Shown: positions 7,641-16,022 of the stretch, one piece after another
How positions within the stretch are numbered: the stretch's first letter is position 1
Layout: every line of letters starts with the position of its first letter
Assembly (NCBI GenBank): GCA_024233935.1
Contig: JACKOY010000022.1
Span: forward strand, 1 to 64,000
From: Spirochaetales bacterium
GTDB taxonomy: Bacteria > Spirochaetota > Leptospiria > Leptospirales > Leptonemataceae
Direction: 5' to 3'
Length of the DNA stretch: 64,000 bases
Made by a program: the position numbers and the translations under genes
Notes under the pieces: model-generated
What the model was told of the DNA's origin: nothing
Seen by the model: the letters and a program-made list of their open reading frames with translations, nothing else
Database searches by the model: none

Positions 7641-8240
7641 ATGAAGAAGCTTATACTGCTTGCCACAGCGGCGATTTTGGGCCTCACAATCGCGGGTTGC
7701 AGCGGCTACGAGGATCGGCGAGACGCCACCACTGTAGGCACTGAGGGCTGGGTCTATGAAGGCTGGTCCTGCGCGCCGAACCAGGACGCGGCACTGCGTG
7801 GTCTGAGTCCCGCTCAATACTGTGCGGACGCTGAGCCCGAGGAGCGTCAGTACCTTTACATGATTCAGGTTGCGGCGGCTTCCGACCGCGCCATTCGTTC
7901 TGGTCGCCTCACCCAGATGCAATCGACCTGTAAGCAGGCCGCAAAAGACCAGGTTCTGGCGGACGCGCTGACAAAATTCCTCGGCACCTACCTGGAGCAG
8001 GCGGCCGGTGTTTCTGACGGTCAGTCAACCGGACAGGCCATCATTCAGCAAAACCGCGGTCGCGTGGGTGCCGGTATCGGTATCTACGACTGTTGCGCGG
8101 TAGACCCGGAGATGGGTACCTGTGCCGAAGCAGACGGCCCGCAGAACTGGGAACAGTGCAAGTGTGTCGGTTACATGCGTTGGCCGGGTGGACAGGAAGC
8201 ATTCGAAGCCTGGGCGCGCGAAGAATCCCAGGGCATGTAA
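7641..8240 (+). CDS. lipL21: LipL21-like outer-membrane lipoprotein
   Basis: This 199-residue lipoprotein has an N-terminal MKK signal, a hydrophobic core and the lipobox TIAGC with Cys20. The mature part matches leptospiral LipL21, recalled from memory, at several places: RDATTVGTEGWVYEGW, LTQMQSTCKQAAKD, AAGVSDGQSTGQAI, VGAGIGIYDC and NWEQCKCVGYMRWPGGQEAF. LipL21 is an abundant surface lipoprotein of pathogenic Leptospira that binds peptidoglycan. This copy appears to have extra cysteines (SCAPN, YCADAE, DCCAVDPEMGTC). The ATG at 7641 is preceded by AAGGAGATTGCA; an upstream in-frame ATG at 7542 has no signal peptide behind it. It is monocistronic, with its own terminator. The 296 bp upstream hold no recognisable gene and presumably its promoter. 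Confidence 0.85.
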   Translation: MKKLILLATAAILGLTIAGCSGYEDRRDATTVGTEGWVYEGWSCAPNQDAALRGLSPAQYCADAEPEERQYLYMIQVAAASDRAIRSGRLTQMQSTCKQAAKDQVLADALTKFLGTYLEQAAGVSDGQSTGQAIIQQNRGRVGAGIGIYDCCAVDPEMGTCAEADGPQNWEQCKCVGYMRWPGGQEAFEAWAREESQGM

Positions 8241-8263
8241 GAAATAGCTCCGGGAGACTTGAG

Positions 8264-8294
8264 AAGGCCGCGGCGTTTGCTGCGGCCTTTTTTA
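8264..8294 (+). terminator. Rho-independent terminator of lipL21
   Basis: AAGGCCGC (8264-8271) pairs with GCGGCCTT (8282-8289) around a 10-base loop, followed by a T-run (8288-8293). It lies 24 bp after the lipL21 stop codon. Confidence 0.85.
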
Positions 8295-8522
8295 TTTGTA
8301 CGATGGCGTGGGCGGTCGGCCCCTTGCGCTTGCCCGGCGCCACCCCCTGTCATTATGATTGGCGTGTTTCGCGTTGCCGCCGTCAGACCCGCCTGCGAAC
8401 ACGCCCTGGCCACGATGGGAAATCCTGAAGGCGCACTCACTTCTGCGCCAGGGTCGGACTCAAAAGTGCTTGATGGGAATAGCGCATGGGGTCTTCCATA
8501 GAAAGCCCCGGGGAACAAACAC

Positions 8523-9269
8523 ATGCACAAGCTGGTTTTATTACGACACGGACAGAGCGCCTGGAATCAGGAAAACCGCTTCACCGGCTGGACCGATGTC
8601 GGTCTCACGGAGCAGGGCATGGCCGAGGCGGGCCGCGCGGCAGAGCTGCTTCAGGCCGAAGGTTATGCCTTTGACGTGGCCTTTACTTCGGTTCTCAAAC
8701 GCGCCATCAAGACGCTGTGGATTGTGCTTGAGCAGATGGATCTCATGTGGATACCCGTGATCCGGGATTGGCGTCTCAACGAACGCCATTACGGAAGCCT
8801 GCAGGGACTGAACAAAGCCGAGACCGCAAAAAAGTACGGCGAAGACCAGGTGTTGATCTGGCGCCGTAGCTATGATACGCCGCCGCCCGCTTTGACCGAA
8901 GACGACGAACGGCATCCCAAACATGAGAAGCGTTACGCCGGTCTCTCTGCCGCCGAACTACCCGAGACCGAATGCCTGAAGGACACAGTGGCCCGCTTCG
9001 TTCCGTACTGGAACAACGCGATAGTACCCGAGGTCAAAAAGGGAAAGAGCGTATTGATCGCCGCCCACGGCAATAGCCTGCGCGCCCTGGTCAAACATCT
9101 CGATAACATTTCGGACGAAGAGATTGTCGAACTGAATATTCCAACCGGCGTGCCGCTGGTGTACGAACTGGACCAAAATTTGAAGGCCATCAAGCATTAT
9201 TACCTGGGCGACGCCGCCGAAATCGAAAAGGCTATATCTTCGGTGGCGAGCCAGGGCAAGGCGCGCTGA
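8523..9269 (+). CDS. gpmA: 2,3-bisphosphoglycerate-dependent phosphoglycerate mutase
   Basis: This glycolytic enzyme interconverts 3- and 2-phosphoglycerate. The 248-residue length is normal for GpmA. The phosphohistidine motif LLRHGQSAWN is at residues 6-15, followed by FTGWTDVGLTEQG, LNERHYGSLQGLNKAE, RRSYDTPPP and IAAHGNSLRALVKHL with the second catalytic His. All diagnostic residues are present. It follows the lipL21 terminator by ~230 bp, so it has its own promoter. The DUF429-NUDIX gene begins 4 bp after its stop. Confidence 0.95.
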   Translation: MHKLVLLRHGQSAWNQENRFTGWTDVGLTEQGMAEAGRAAELLQAEGYAFDVAFTSVLKRAIKTLWIVLEQMDLMWIPVIRDWRLNERHYGSLQGLNKAETAKKYGEDQVLIWRRSYDTPPPALTEDDERHPKHEKRYAGLSAAELPETECLKDTVARFVPYWNNAIVPEVKKGKSVLIAAHGNSLRALVKHLDNISDEEIVELNIPTGVPLVYELDQNLKAIKHYYLGDAAEIEKAISSVASQGKAR

Positions 9270-9273
9270 TTTC

Positions 9274-10299
9274 TTGTTCATTGGGATCGACGTCGGTGGA
9301 CCCGCGAAGGGCTTTCACGTGGCCCTTATCTCCGGCCCGGGCCCATCGCCGGATGGATTGTTTCAATCAAAAGAGGCCCCGGCGGTTGTCGAATACCTGA
9401 GCAAGCACGCCGCTTCGCCACAGATTATCGCGATTGATGCTCCGCCGAAGTCCACGAGACGCCGCATCGAGACCCGCGCTGCGGAACGTGAGGTCCGCAG
9501 CGCCGGCTTTCGCGTGCTCTGGACGCCACCCGAGGAAGGGCAACGGCAGCCCTGGATGGAAAACGGAGCGCGGCTCTGGTCTCTTCTGAAAAAAGCCTTT
9601 CCGACCGCCCAAATTGTAGAGGCATTTCCCACAGCCGCAAGCCGCGGGCTAGCTTTGCATGCGAGCGCGAGTCTGGACCTGCGTTTGTTGACCGGTCATC
9701 GTGTGCGCAAGCACTACATGGACTTTCTTGACGCCGTTCTCGCGGCACTCGTGGCCAAAACGATTTCTGAAGGGCGAGCCGGACTATTTGGTCCCGACGA
9801 TGAGCTGGGCCCCATTTATGCTCTGGCGGCGCCCCGGCTACGCCTGACACTCGTGTTCGTATTGCGACGCGACGGGCAGGATGTATTGCTCGGGGAAAAG
9901 AAGAGGGGTTTCGGAGCGGGGTACTGGAATGGTTTTGGTGGCAAGATCGAAGCCGGCGAATCAGTGCCCCAGGCCGCCAGACGGGAGCTGCTTGAAGAGG
10001 CGGGCATTGACTGCGACGACCTGCGCGCCCGGGGTCGCCTCTTGTTCAGTTTTGAAGGCCGCCAGGACCTGATGGATGTCACGGTATTCACGGGGCAAAA
10101 CCTGATCGGTCAGCCCCGCGAAACGGACGAGATGCGTCCACGCTGGATAAAGGCCTCAGCCATCGATTATGACCAGATGTGGCCGGACGACCGCTACTGG
10201 TTGCCGCGCGTACTGGCCGGGCGCGATATTGAGGCCTACTTTCACCTGGACGCGAATCACAACATATTGCTGCACAACATAATCGACATCGGTCCCTGA
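9274..10299 (+). CDS. DUF429 domain fused to an MTH1-like NUDIX hydrolase
   Basis: This 341-residue two-domain protein has residues 1-~180 as a DUF429 domain (RNase H-like fold): FIGIDVGGPAKGFHVAL, IIAIDAPPKSTRR, RVLWTPPEE, VEAFPTAASR and HYMDFLDAVLAAL. Residues ~190-341 are a NUDIX hydrolase with the complete box GGKIEAGESVPQAARRELLE followed by EAGI. Its flanks recall human MTH1/NUDT1, the oxidised-purine nucleotide sanitiser: KKRGFGAGYWNGFGG, LMDVTVFTG, ETDEMRPRWIKA and MWPDDRYW. Clean-up of oxidised nucleotides is therefore likely for the C-terminal half; the activity of DUF429 is unproven. The start is TTG, since DUF429 proteins begin right at xxGIDVG. It is probably cotranscribed with gpmA. 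Confidence 0.85.
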   Translation: MFIGIDVGGPAKGFHVALISGPGPSPDGLFQSKEAPAVVEYLSKHAASPQIIAIDAPPKSTRRRIETRAAEREVRSAGFRVLWTPPEEGQRQPWMENGARLWSLLKKAFPTAQIVEAFPTAASRGLALHASASLDLRLLTGHRVRKHYMDFLDAVLAALVAKTISEGRAGLFGPDDELGPIYALAAPRLRLTLVFVLRRDGQDVLLGEKKRGFGAGYWNGFGGKIEAGESVPQAARRELLEEAGIDCDDLRARGRLLFSFEGRQDLMDVTVFTGQNLIGQPRETDEMRPRWIKASAIDYDQMWPDDRYWLPRVLAGRDIEAYFHLDANHNILLHNIIDIGP

Positions 10300-10346
10300 G
10301 GGTTTTTGCTCTTGACCAGGCACTGGCGCGCGTGCCTGAAAGGTCC

Positions 10347-10679
10347 ATGCGCCATATAATGCGGTACACGATTCTGGCCACGACCATGTTGATTGCCTAT
10401 CTCGTGATCAGCCTGGTCGAAGACTTCCTTCTCGCGCAGACGACCACGCTCCAGCCCTATCAGGCAACAATCGTTGGCATGGTCGCAGTTGTGGTTCTTT
10501 TCGTCCCTTTGTTTGGCTTTTTGGACAAGGCCTCGCGCAGGATCGTCGACTGGGTGGTCCGCAAGTCGGGCCGCTATCTGGGCCGCATAGGCCTGTATGT
10601 GGTTTTGTTCCTCGTGCTCGGAGTTTTGTACTGCGCCTATCTTTACCGTTGGTTCGGAATCAAGATCATCTGGCCGTAA
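10347..10679 (+). CDS. Small membrane protein of unknown function
   Basis: This protein of about 110 residues has three hydrophobic stretches: ILATTMLIAYLVISLV, TIVGMVAVVVLFVPLFGF and IGLYVVLFLVLGVLYCAYLY. A basic segment (DKASRRIVDWVVRKSGRYLGR) lies between the second and third. GTG 10332 and ATG 10359 are alternative starts. GAAAGG just before 10347 favours that one weakly. I do not recognise the family. It sits between the NUDIX fusion and another membrane protein on the same strand. Confidence 0.6.
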   Translation: MRHIMRYTILATTMLIAYLVISLVEDFLLAQTTTLQPYQATIVGMVAVVVLFVPLFGFLDKASRRIVDWVVRKSGRYLGRIGLYVVLFLVLGVLYCAYLYRWFGIKIIWP

Positions 10680-10754
10680 CTCGGTGGCATTCTGAAAACA
10701 GCATTCTTTCGTCTTGCGTATGCGATTCTGGTTTCGCTTATCCAGGCGACCGCG

Positions 10755-11555
10755 ATGTTTTTGCCTGCCCGGGTGCCGGAATTGCACGGTCCGGCACACT
10801 CCGCGTTGATTTTCGTGCTCTCATTTTTTCTCACTCTGTTGGCCGTGCCCTGGCCGGGGCTGCGGCCACGAGATCTTCTGGTGAGTCTGATTCCGACGTG
10901 CCTGCTGGGTGGTCTGGCGCTCGGTATGGCCCGTCACGTTTCGCCGCCGGCTTTTGGCGCCGAGCACGGGTACGGGGATCTTCTGAAACTCTTTTTCATT
11001 CAGGGTTTCGCCGTTCTGGTGGGCGCTTCAGGGCTTGGCATGCGCAAGAACCAGAATCGTCCGGTCATACGTCGCGCAGCGCGAGACAGCGAAGAACTGG
11101 AGGCGATTTTTTCTCTGCGACAAAGGGCGCGTCAGGAAGAAGGACTGACCTACTACCGCTACGTCACGATGCTGGGCCTCGGCTTTGCGCTCGTATGTGA
11201 GGAGCGCGCACGGGTCACGGGAGTGATTCACGGGATGCGTCTGGACGACCTGGTGTTCCTTTTTGACCTTGCCGTTGAGCCTGGTATGGAACAACAGCGC
11301 GAGGAGACGCTGGTCGCTCGTACGCTGACGCGCCCCGAAGTGCGGCTGGGTGATGTGCGTGCGATAGTCTACTTGAAGGGCCCCCAGGAGGCACACCCGG
11401 CCTTGATCGCTCACGGGTTTCGCGCGGCAGAGCCGGAAGACCAGGATATCCGGGAGTTCGTCGGGCGTCGGTTTTCCGCGCCGCTGCTCGAACAGTTTCC
11501 GGACTGGTCCCCCCTGGCGGGGCTCGTGCCTCTGATTTGGGACCCGGGCGCCTGA
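10755..11555 (+). CDS. Membrane protein with a GNAT-like cytoplasmic domain
   Basis: At least 266 residues. The first ~95 residues hold hydrophobic segments (SALIFVLSFFLTLLAVPW, LLVSLIPTCLLGGLALGMA, LFFIQGFAVLVGASGLGM). The remainder is soluble: PVIRRAARDSEELEAIFSLR, GFALVCEERARVTGVIHG, VFLFDLAVEPGMEQQREETL. This resembles a GNAT acyltransferase in strand order, but the signature is weak and the call is an inference. The frame stays open from the previous gene's stop at 10679, and the intervening codons encode another hydrophobic stretch (LAYAILVSLIQATAMFLP). The true start may therefore be a non-ATG codon near 10690. Confidence 0.55.
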   Translation: MFLPARVPELHGPAHSALIFVLSFFLTLLAVPWPGLRPRDLLVSLIPTCLLGGLALGMARHVSPPAFGAEHGYGDLLKLFFIQGFAVLVGASGLGMRKNQNRPVIRRAARDSEELEAIFSLRQRARQEEGLTYYRYVTMLGLGFALVCEERARVTGVIHGMRLDDLVFLFDLAVEPGMEQQREETLVARTLTRPEVRLGDVRAIVYLKGPQEAHPALIAHGFRAAEPEDQDIREFVGRRFSAPLLEQFPDWSPLAGLVPLIWDPGA

Positions 11556-11577
11556 TTCTTGACGACCGACCGTCGCT

Positions 11578-12213
11578 TCAGAAATAAATCACGCCCCAGG
11601 CAATTAACGCCTGCGCTGGATAGTATGTTCCCAAAATGAAAAGGCCGGGGTTTTCTAACTCGCGCACGAATCGGTTCCAGCCCCAAAAACCGTCCGAAAG
11701 GCAGAACAGAAACGCACCCAGGGAAGCAAAGAATACACCGATGTCCCAATCCCGATTCAGGGCAAAAAGGAACATTGCGTTCTCAAAAATCATATAGGAA
11801 ACAACGACCGGCAGGGCGGAGCGTTTGCGAAGGCGGGGAACCGCCAGCACCAGGTAGATCGCAGCCGGAACAAAGGCCAGAAGCGCAAACTGCAAAGGCA
11901 GGGACCAGGCCGAATGGGCGAAGGCAACAACATAGGCCACATGCCCACCGATAAACGCGACAAAGCCCGGCAGAAACGAACGCTTCCAGAGCAACAGTAT
12001 GTCGCCGATTAAGCCCAGCACGAGACCGGTCAGAATCCAGGCCGACTCGGACCCCGCCCGTTGATCCAGGTGCAGGAAAAACCAGACCAGAATCCACGCG
12101 ACCGGCAACGGCTTGGTCCAGAAGTACCACTCGTTGCGGTACTTTCGGGCCACAATTGCGCCCACAGCAAAAAGGGCCGCCGGCAAAAAAAGCGTCAGCG
12201 CGGATTGCGTCAT
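11578..12213 (-). CDS. YhhN-family membrane protein (lysoplasmalogenase-like)
   Basis: This 211-residue integral membrane protein has about eight hydrophobic helices. Conserved YhhN-type features include WILTGLVLGLIGDILLLW early on and SLGAFLFCLSDGFWGWNRF late, with acidic residues inside helices, as in the TMEM86/YhhN family. Members cleave the vinyl-ether bond of lysoplasmalogens, and some are only called YhhN. The start at 12213 gives a compact hydrophobic N-terminus (MTQSALTLFLPAALF). The reading frame is open far upstream into gap but codes nothing plausible there. It is divergent from gap and converges on the GNAT-like gene with 22 bp between them. Confidence 0.75.
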   Translation of the reverse strand: MTQSALTLFLPAALFAVGAIVARKYRNEWYFWTKPLPVAWILVWFFLHLDQRAGSESAWILTGLVLGLIGDILLLWKRSFLPGFVAFIGGHVAYVVAFAHSAWSLPLQFALLAFVPAAIYLVLAVPRLRKRSALPVVVSYMIFENAMFLFALNRDWDIGVFFASLGAFLFCLSDGFWGWNRFVRELENPGLFILGTYYPAQALIAWGVIYF

Positions 12214-12372
12214 GTGGGAAATCCGACAAAAATCATACTGTAAACTGAGTCCATTGAGTTGACACCGGCTCCGTAGTCCTTCATTTGAACCGCGCCGGAC
12301 GAAGGTTCGCGCCGGCCGGGCCCTTTGCACGACATAACTACAGCCGGGCCCACAAAGCAAGGAGTTCAGAAG

Positions 12373-13386
12373 ATGGCAATACGTATCGGTATCAATGGAT
12401 TTGGCCGCATCGGTCGGCTGGTATTTCGCGCCGGACTGTCCCGTAGTGATGTTGAATTCGTTGGCGTCAACGATCTCATCGACCCGGAGTACATGGCCTA
12501 CATGCTCAAGTATGACTCTACCCACGGGCAATTCGCGGGCGATGTGTCGGTGAAAGACGGCAACCTGCTGGTTCAGGGAAAAACCATCCGCGTCACCAGC
12601 GAACCCGACCCCGCCAAACTGAATTGGGGGGCCGTCAAAGCGGACTACGTTGTTGAGTCTACGGGCCTCTTTACGAAGACCGAGCAGGCCAAAAAGCACC
12701 TCGAGGCGGGCGCAAAACGCGTGTTGATTTCGGCTCCCTCCCCGGACGCACCGATGTACGTGATGGGCGTGAATCAGGATCGCTTTACGGCTGATCAAAC
12801 GGTCGTCTCAAATGCCAGTTGCACCACTAACTGTCTTGCGCCTATAGCGAAGGTCGTGCACGACAACTGGGGCATCGCCGAAGGCCTCATGACTACGGTG
12901 CATGCGGTCACGGCCACTCAGAAGACCGTCGATGCACCGTCCAAAAAGGACTGGCGTGGTGGGCGGGGCGCCTATCAGAATATTATTCCCTCTTCGACCG
13001 GCGCGGCCAAAGCAGTCGGTAAGGTGATTCCGGAGCTCAACGGCAAACTCACCGGCATGTCCTTCCGTGTGCCGACCGCGGATGTGTCGGTCGTGGACCT
13101 TACGGTGCGTCTCGAGAAGCCGGCCACGTACGACGCAATCAAAGCCAAAATGAAAGAGGCTTCGGAAGGCAGCATGAAAGGCATCCTTGGTTATACTGAA
13201 GATGCCGTGGTTTCCACCGACTTTCAAGGCGACGCAAGAACTTCGATTTTTGACGCCGACGCGGGCATTGCCCTGAACGACAAATTCGTGAAGCTCGTCA
13301 GCTGGTATGACAACGAGTGGGGCTACTCCAGCAAAGTCATCGACCTGATTCTGCACATGGAGAAAACCGCGCCCGTCAGCGGATAG
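12373..13386 (+). CDS. gap: Glyceraldehyde-3-phosphate dehydrogenase
   Basis: This 337-residue glycolytic enzyme has the Rossmann motif INGFGRIGRLVFRAG, NAD-domain segments (VNDLIDPEYMAYMLKYDSTH), the active-site segment SNASCTTNCLAPIAKV with nucleophile Cys, then TVHAVTATQKTVD, SSTGAAKAVGKVIPELNGKL and a C-terminal WYDNEWGYSSKVIDL. AAGGAG lies 8 bases before ATG 12373; an earlier in-frame codon at 12325 is disregarded. A TTGACA hexamer at 12259 upstream could be a -35 box, with a poor -10. pgk follows 49 bp later, the usual glycolytic pair. Confidence 0.97.
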   Translation: MAIRIGINGFGRIGRLVFRAGLSRSDVEFVGVNDLIDPEYMAYMLKYDSTHGQFAGDVSVKDGNLLVQGKTIRVTSEPDPAKLNWGAVKADYVVESTGLFTKTEQAKKHLEAGAKRVLISAPSPDAPMYVMGVNQDRFTADQTVVSNASCTTNCLAPIAKVVHDNWGIAEGLMTTVHAVTATQKTVDAPSKKDWRGGRGAYQNIIPSSTGAAKAVGKVIPELNGKLTGMSFRVPTADVSVVDLTVRLEKPATYDAIKAKMKEASEGSMKGILGYTEDAVVSTDFQGDARTSIFDADAGIALNDKFVKLVSWYDNEWGYSSKVIDLILHMEKTAPVSG

Positions 13387-13435
13387 TTCGGACCGGATCG
13401 CGGTCGGTCATTTTTGACGATCGCGTAAGTCGCTC

Positions 13436-14641
13436 ATGAAGTACAATAAGCTCTCGATCGAAGACGTCGATCTGGACGGTCGCACAGTCATCGTGCGGGT
13501 GGACTTCAATGTACCCCTGCGCGATGGCCAGGTCGAAAACGACAAGCGCATTCGTGAAAGCCTGCGCACGATTCGTTACCTGATGGATCATCGCGCGCGG
13601 ACCGTGCTCATGTCTCACCTTGGCCGACCCAGAGGCAAGGTTTCGCCCGAGTTCAGCCTGGCCCCGGTTGCCGCGCGGCTGACCGAACTACTTGAGATTC
13701 CGGTTGGTTTTGTTTCGGCCTGTATCGGCGAAGAAGTTCAAAGCCGAATCAAGGCCCTGCAGGCCGGCGATGTGCTGCTGTTGGAGAACCTGCGTTTTCA
13801 CGCGGAGGAAGAGGCTAACGATCCGAACTTTGCCGCCGAATTGGCCCGCGGAATCGAGATCTATGTGAACGACGCCTTCGGCACGGCGCACCGGGCCCAC
13901 GCTTCCACGGAAGGGATCACGCATCACGTCAAACAGGCGGCCGCAGGTTTCCTTATGCAAAAGGAGCTGAACTTTTTGGGCGCCGCCATTGCGGAGCCCA
14001 AGCGACCCTTTGTGGGCATTATTGGCGGCGCCAAAGTCTCCGGAAAGATCGATATGATCGAGAACATGTTGCCCCGCGTGGACAAGCTGCTGATCGGGGG
14101 CGGCATGACCTATACTTTCATGAAAGCCCAGGGCTATGAAATCGGCAAATCACTGATCGAGGAAGACAAAGTGGATCTGGCGTACGACATACTCTGGGTG
14201 GGCGGCCAGAAGATCGAACTGCCGATGGACTTCCTGGTTTCGGATCATTTCGATTTCAAGGAACGTACTGTCGGAAGCCTGCATACGGTCATCTTTGATC
14301 ACATTCCTCCCGATGCCATGGCTCTGGACATCGGTCCCAACACCGTGGAACGCTACTGGGACACCCTGATGGATGCCGGTACGATCGTATGGAACGGTCC
14401 AATGGGTGTGTTCGAGATTGAATCGCTGGCGGGCGGAACATTTGCGATCGCTCAGGCTCTGGCGGATGCTACTGCCAAAGGCGCGACCACGATCATCGGT
14501 GGCGGAGATTCAGCAGCCGCAATCGAGCAGGCCAACCTTGCAGACCGTGTCTCGCATGTATCTACCGGGGGCGGCGCTTCCCTGGAATTTCTGGAAGGCA
14601 AGGCGCTTCCGGGAGTGCTGGCCCTTACGGATCGGTCCTGA
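13436..14641 (+). CDS. pgk: Phosphoglycerate kinase
   Basis: This 401-residue kinase transfers phosphate between 1,3-bisphosphoglycerate and ADP. Its length is normal. Motifs are VIVRVDFNVPLRDG near the N-terminus, VLMSHLGRPRG, LLLENLRFH, VNDAFGTAHRAHAST, IIGGAKVSGKIDMIENML, LLIGGGMTYTF, IVWNGPMGVFE, TIIGGGDSAAAI and VSTGGGASLEFLEGK. It is in an operon with gap. Its 3' end overlaps the convergent gene 14625-15110 by 17 bp. Confidence 0.97.
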   Translation: MKYNKLSIEDVDLDGRTVIVRVDFNVPLRDGQVENDKRIRESLRTIRYLMDHRARTVLMSHLGRPRGKVSPEFSLAPVAARLTELLEIPVGFVSACIGEEVQSRIKALQAGDVLLLENLRFHAEEEANDPNFAAELARGIEIYVNDAFGTAHRAHASTEGITHHVKQAAAGFLMQKELNFLGAAIAEPKRPFVGIIGGAKVSGKIDMIENMLPRVDKLLIGGGMTYTFMKAQGYEIGKSLIEEDKVDLAYDILWVGGQKIELPMDFLVSDHFDFKERTVGSLHTVIFDHIPPDAMALDIGPNTVERYWDTLMDAGTIVWNGPMGVFEIESLAGGTFAIAQALADATAKGATTIIGGGDSAAAIEQANLADRVSHVSTGGGASLEFLEGKALPGVLALTDRS

Positions 14642-15110
14642 GTAGTTCCACCAGCCCGGCCGCCGTTGTGGCCGTATCGATATGTGTGATGTGGGCGTCT
14701 TCGCCCGCCCGCAGGACGAGGATATCGTTCTCGCCAGCGGGAAAGACATCGCCCACACCCTCGTCTTCGATCAGAAGAATCGTGTAGTTGTAATCCCTCA
14801 TGCGTGGTTTCGCAATAAACTGCGAGATAATTCCCGGCATGCGATGAATGTCGGCCACGAACCGTGCGTTATTTGCCGCCAGCCACTCGTCTCCGTTGCG
14901 CTCCGTCAGCACCTCGTGCACGATTTTCGAAGCGTCCATGCTGCGCACAAAGATGATCATGCGCTCATGCCCGATTCGTTGCTCCTGACCGTGTTGGTCT
15001 TCGAGCACAATTTCCGGCAACCGGTCACCCACGTGCAGCTGCGTCTGGGCCGACAGCGGTGCTACGATCGTTGTTAGCGGCAGAATGAAGGCGATAAGCA
15101 AGCGTGACAT
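14625..15110 (-). CDS. Secreted protein with a possible thioredoxin/peroxiredoxin-like fold lacking cysteines
   Basis: This 161-residue protein has a signal peptide (MSRLLIAFILPLTTIVAPLSA, likely cleaved before QTQ). The mature part, LHVGDRLPEIVLEDQHGQEQRI then ERMIIFVRSMDASKIV, looks like the opening of a redoxin domain, but there is no CxxC or peroxidatic Cys, so redox chemistry is unlikely. Start 15110 is taken because it begins the signal peptide. Its TAA at 14625-14627 lies inside pgk, so the two genes overlap tail to tail. Function is not recognised. Confidence 0.65.
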   Translation of the reverse strand: MSRLLIAFILPLTTIVAPLSAQTQLHVGDRLPEIVLEDQHGQEQRIGHERMIIFVRSMDASKIVHEVLTERNGDEWLAANNARFVADIHRMPGIISQFIAKPRMRDYNYTILLIEDEGVGDVFPAGENDILVLRAGEDAHITHIDTATTAAGLVELLRTDP

Positions 15111-15197
15111 AAACAGAAGATGGCCACCGGCAGCAGTTCGGGCAAGCCAAAATGCCGCGGCGTATTGACACACGGGACCTGCGTGGCATACTCAGGC

Positions 15198-15929
15198 GTG
15201 CCCGATCGACGCAAACATCGTGGTCCGCACCCGCAGGACGTGCAGTTGTTCGGCCCGGAGAGTTTACCGCGCTTGCAGACCGCGGCCGCGGACCTGCTGT
15301 GGTTGCTTTCGCGCGGCTACTCCCGCGAAGCCGCCCTCACGCTGGTCGGTGATCGCTACCAGCTCCGTTCCAGACAGCGTACGGCTCTGGGGCGCGTATG
15401 CTGTTCCAGAGAAGAAAGGCGTAGCCGGGCGCAAAGGTGCATTTCCCCGGATTCGATTTCGGGCAAAGAGGTCGTGCTGGACGGCTACAATGTTCTGACC
15501 ACGGTCGAGGCTGCGCTGGCCGGCGGTCTCATTCTCGAATGTTTCGATACGACCTACCGTGATCTTGCCAGCATGCACGGCAGCTTTCGAAGCGTCGCCG
15601 AGACACCGACTGCAGCCCGACTGATGGCGCAAACCCTCGATTCGTTGGGCGCGGCTTCGGTTTGCTGGCTTTTGGATCGCCCGGTTTCGAACAGCGGGCG
15701 GCTGAAAACACAGCTGGAAAGAATCGAAACGAAATGTTGCTGGAGCGTCGAACTCGAAGAGCACGTGGATGCGCGGCTTGCACGGGCAAGCACGCTCATC
15801 GCGACCGCCGACAGCGCCATTCTGGATCGCTGTGGGCTCTGGCTCAACCTGGCGCGAATCGTCGTAGAGAAGCATATATCGCAAGCCCGCGTCATTCGTC
15901 CAATTCCCGGCGCGTACGAAACGAATTGA
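15198..15929 (+). CDS. DUF434 / DUF5616 domain protein
   Basis: This 243-residue soluble protein begins PDRRKHRGPHPQDVQLF, the DUF434 signature, and continues LLWLLSRGYSREAALTLVGDRY. A second conserved part starts at GKEVVLDGYNVLTTVEAALAGG and includes ASVCWLLDRPVSNSGRLK, SVELEEHVDARLA and IATADSAILDRCGLWLNLAR. The Asp-rich second half suggests a PIN/NYN-like nuclease fold, but this is inference. The GTG at 15198 is preferred because DUF434 proteins start at this motif; an ATG at 15120 adds 26 unconvincing residues. It converges on the PLD-like gene. Confidence 0.7.
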   Translation: MPDRRKHRGPHPQDVQLFGPESLPRLQTAAADLLWLLSRGYSREAALTLVGDRYQLRSRQRTALGRVCCSREERRSRAQRCISPDSISGKEVVLDGYNVLTTVEAALAGGLILECFDTTYRDLASMHGSFRSVAETPTAARLMAQTLDSLGAASVCWLLDRPVSNSGRLKTQLERIETKCCWSVELEEHVDARLARASTLIATADSAILDRCGLWLNLARIVVEKHISQARVIRPIPGAYETN

Positions 15930-16022
15930 TTCTGGTGCCGAAAAAATACCTGGCGCGCAGGGTCAGCCACTCCCGAAAATCGCAGTGTTGGAGCACCCGC
16001 CCGAAACGAAAATCTGCAGGCC

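Noticed and set aside
12214..12798. N-terminal extension of the YhhN-family frame into gap
   Set aside because: The extension is antisense to the gap coding region and lacks hydrophobic segments. The family's own start fits ATG at 12213.
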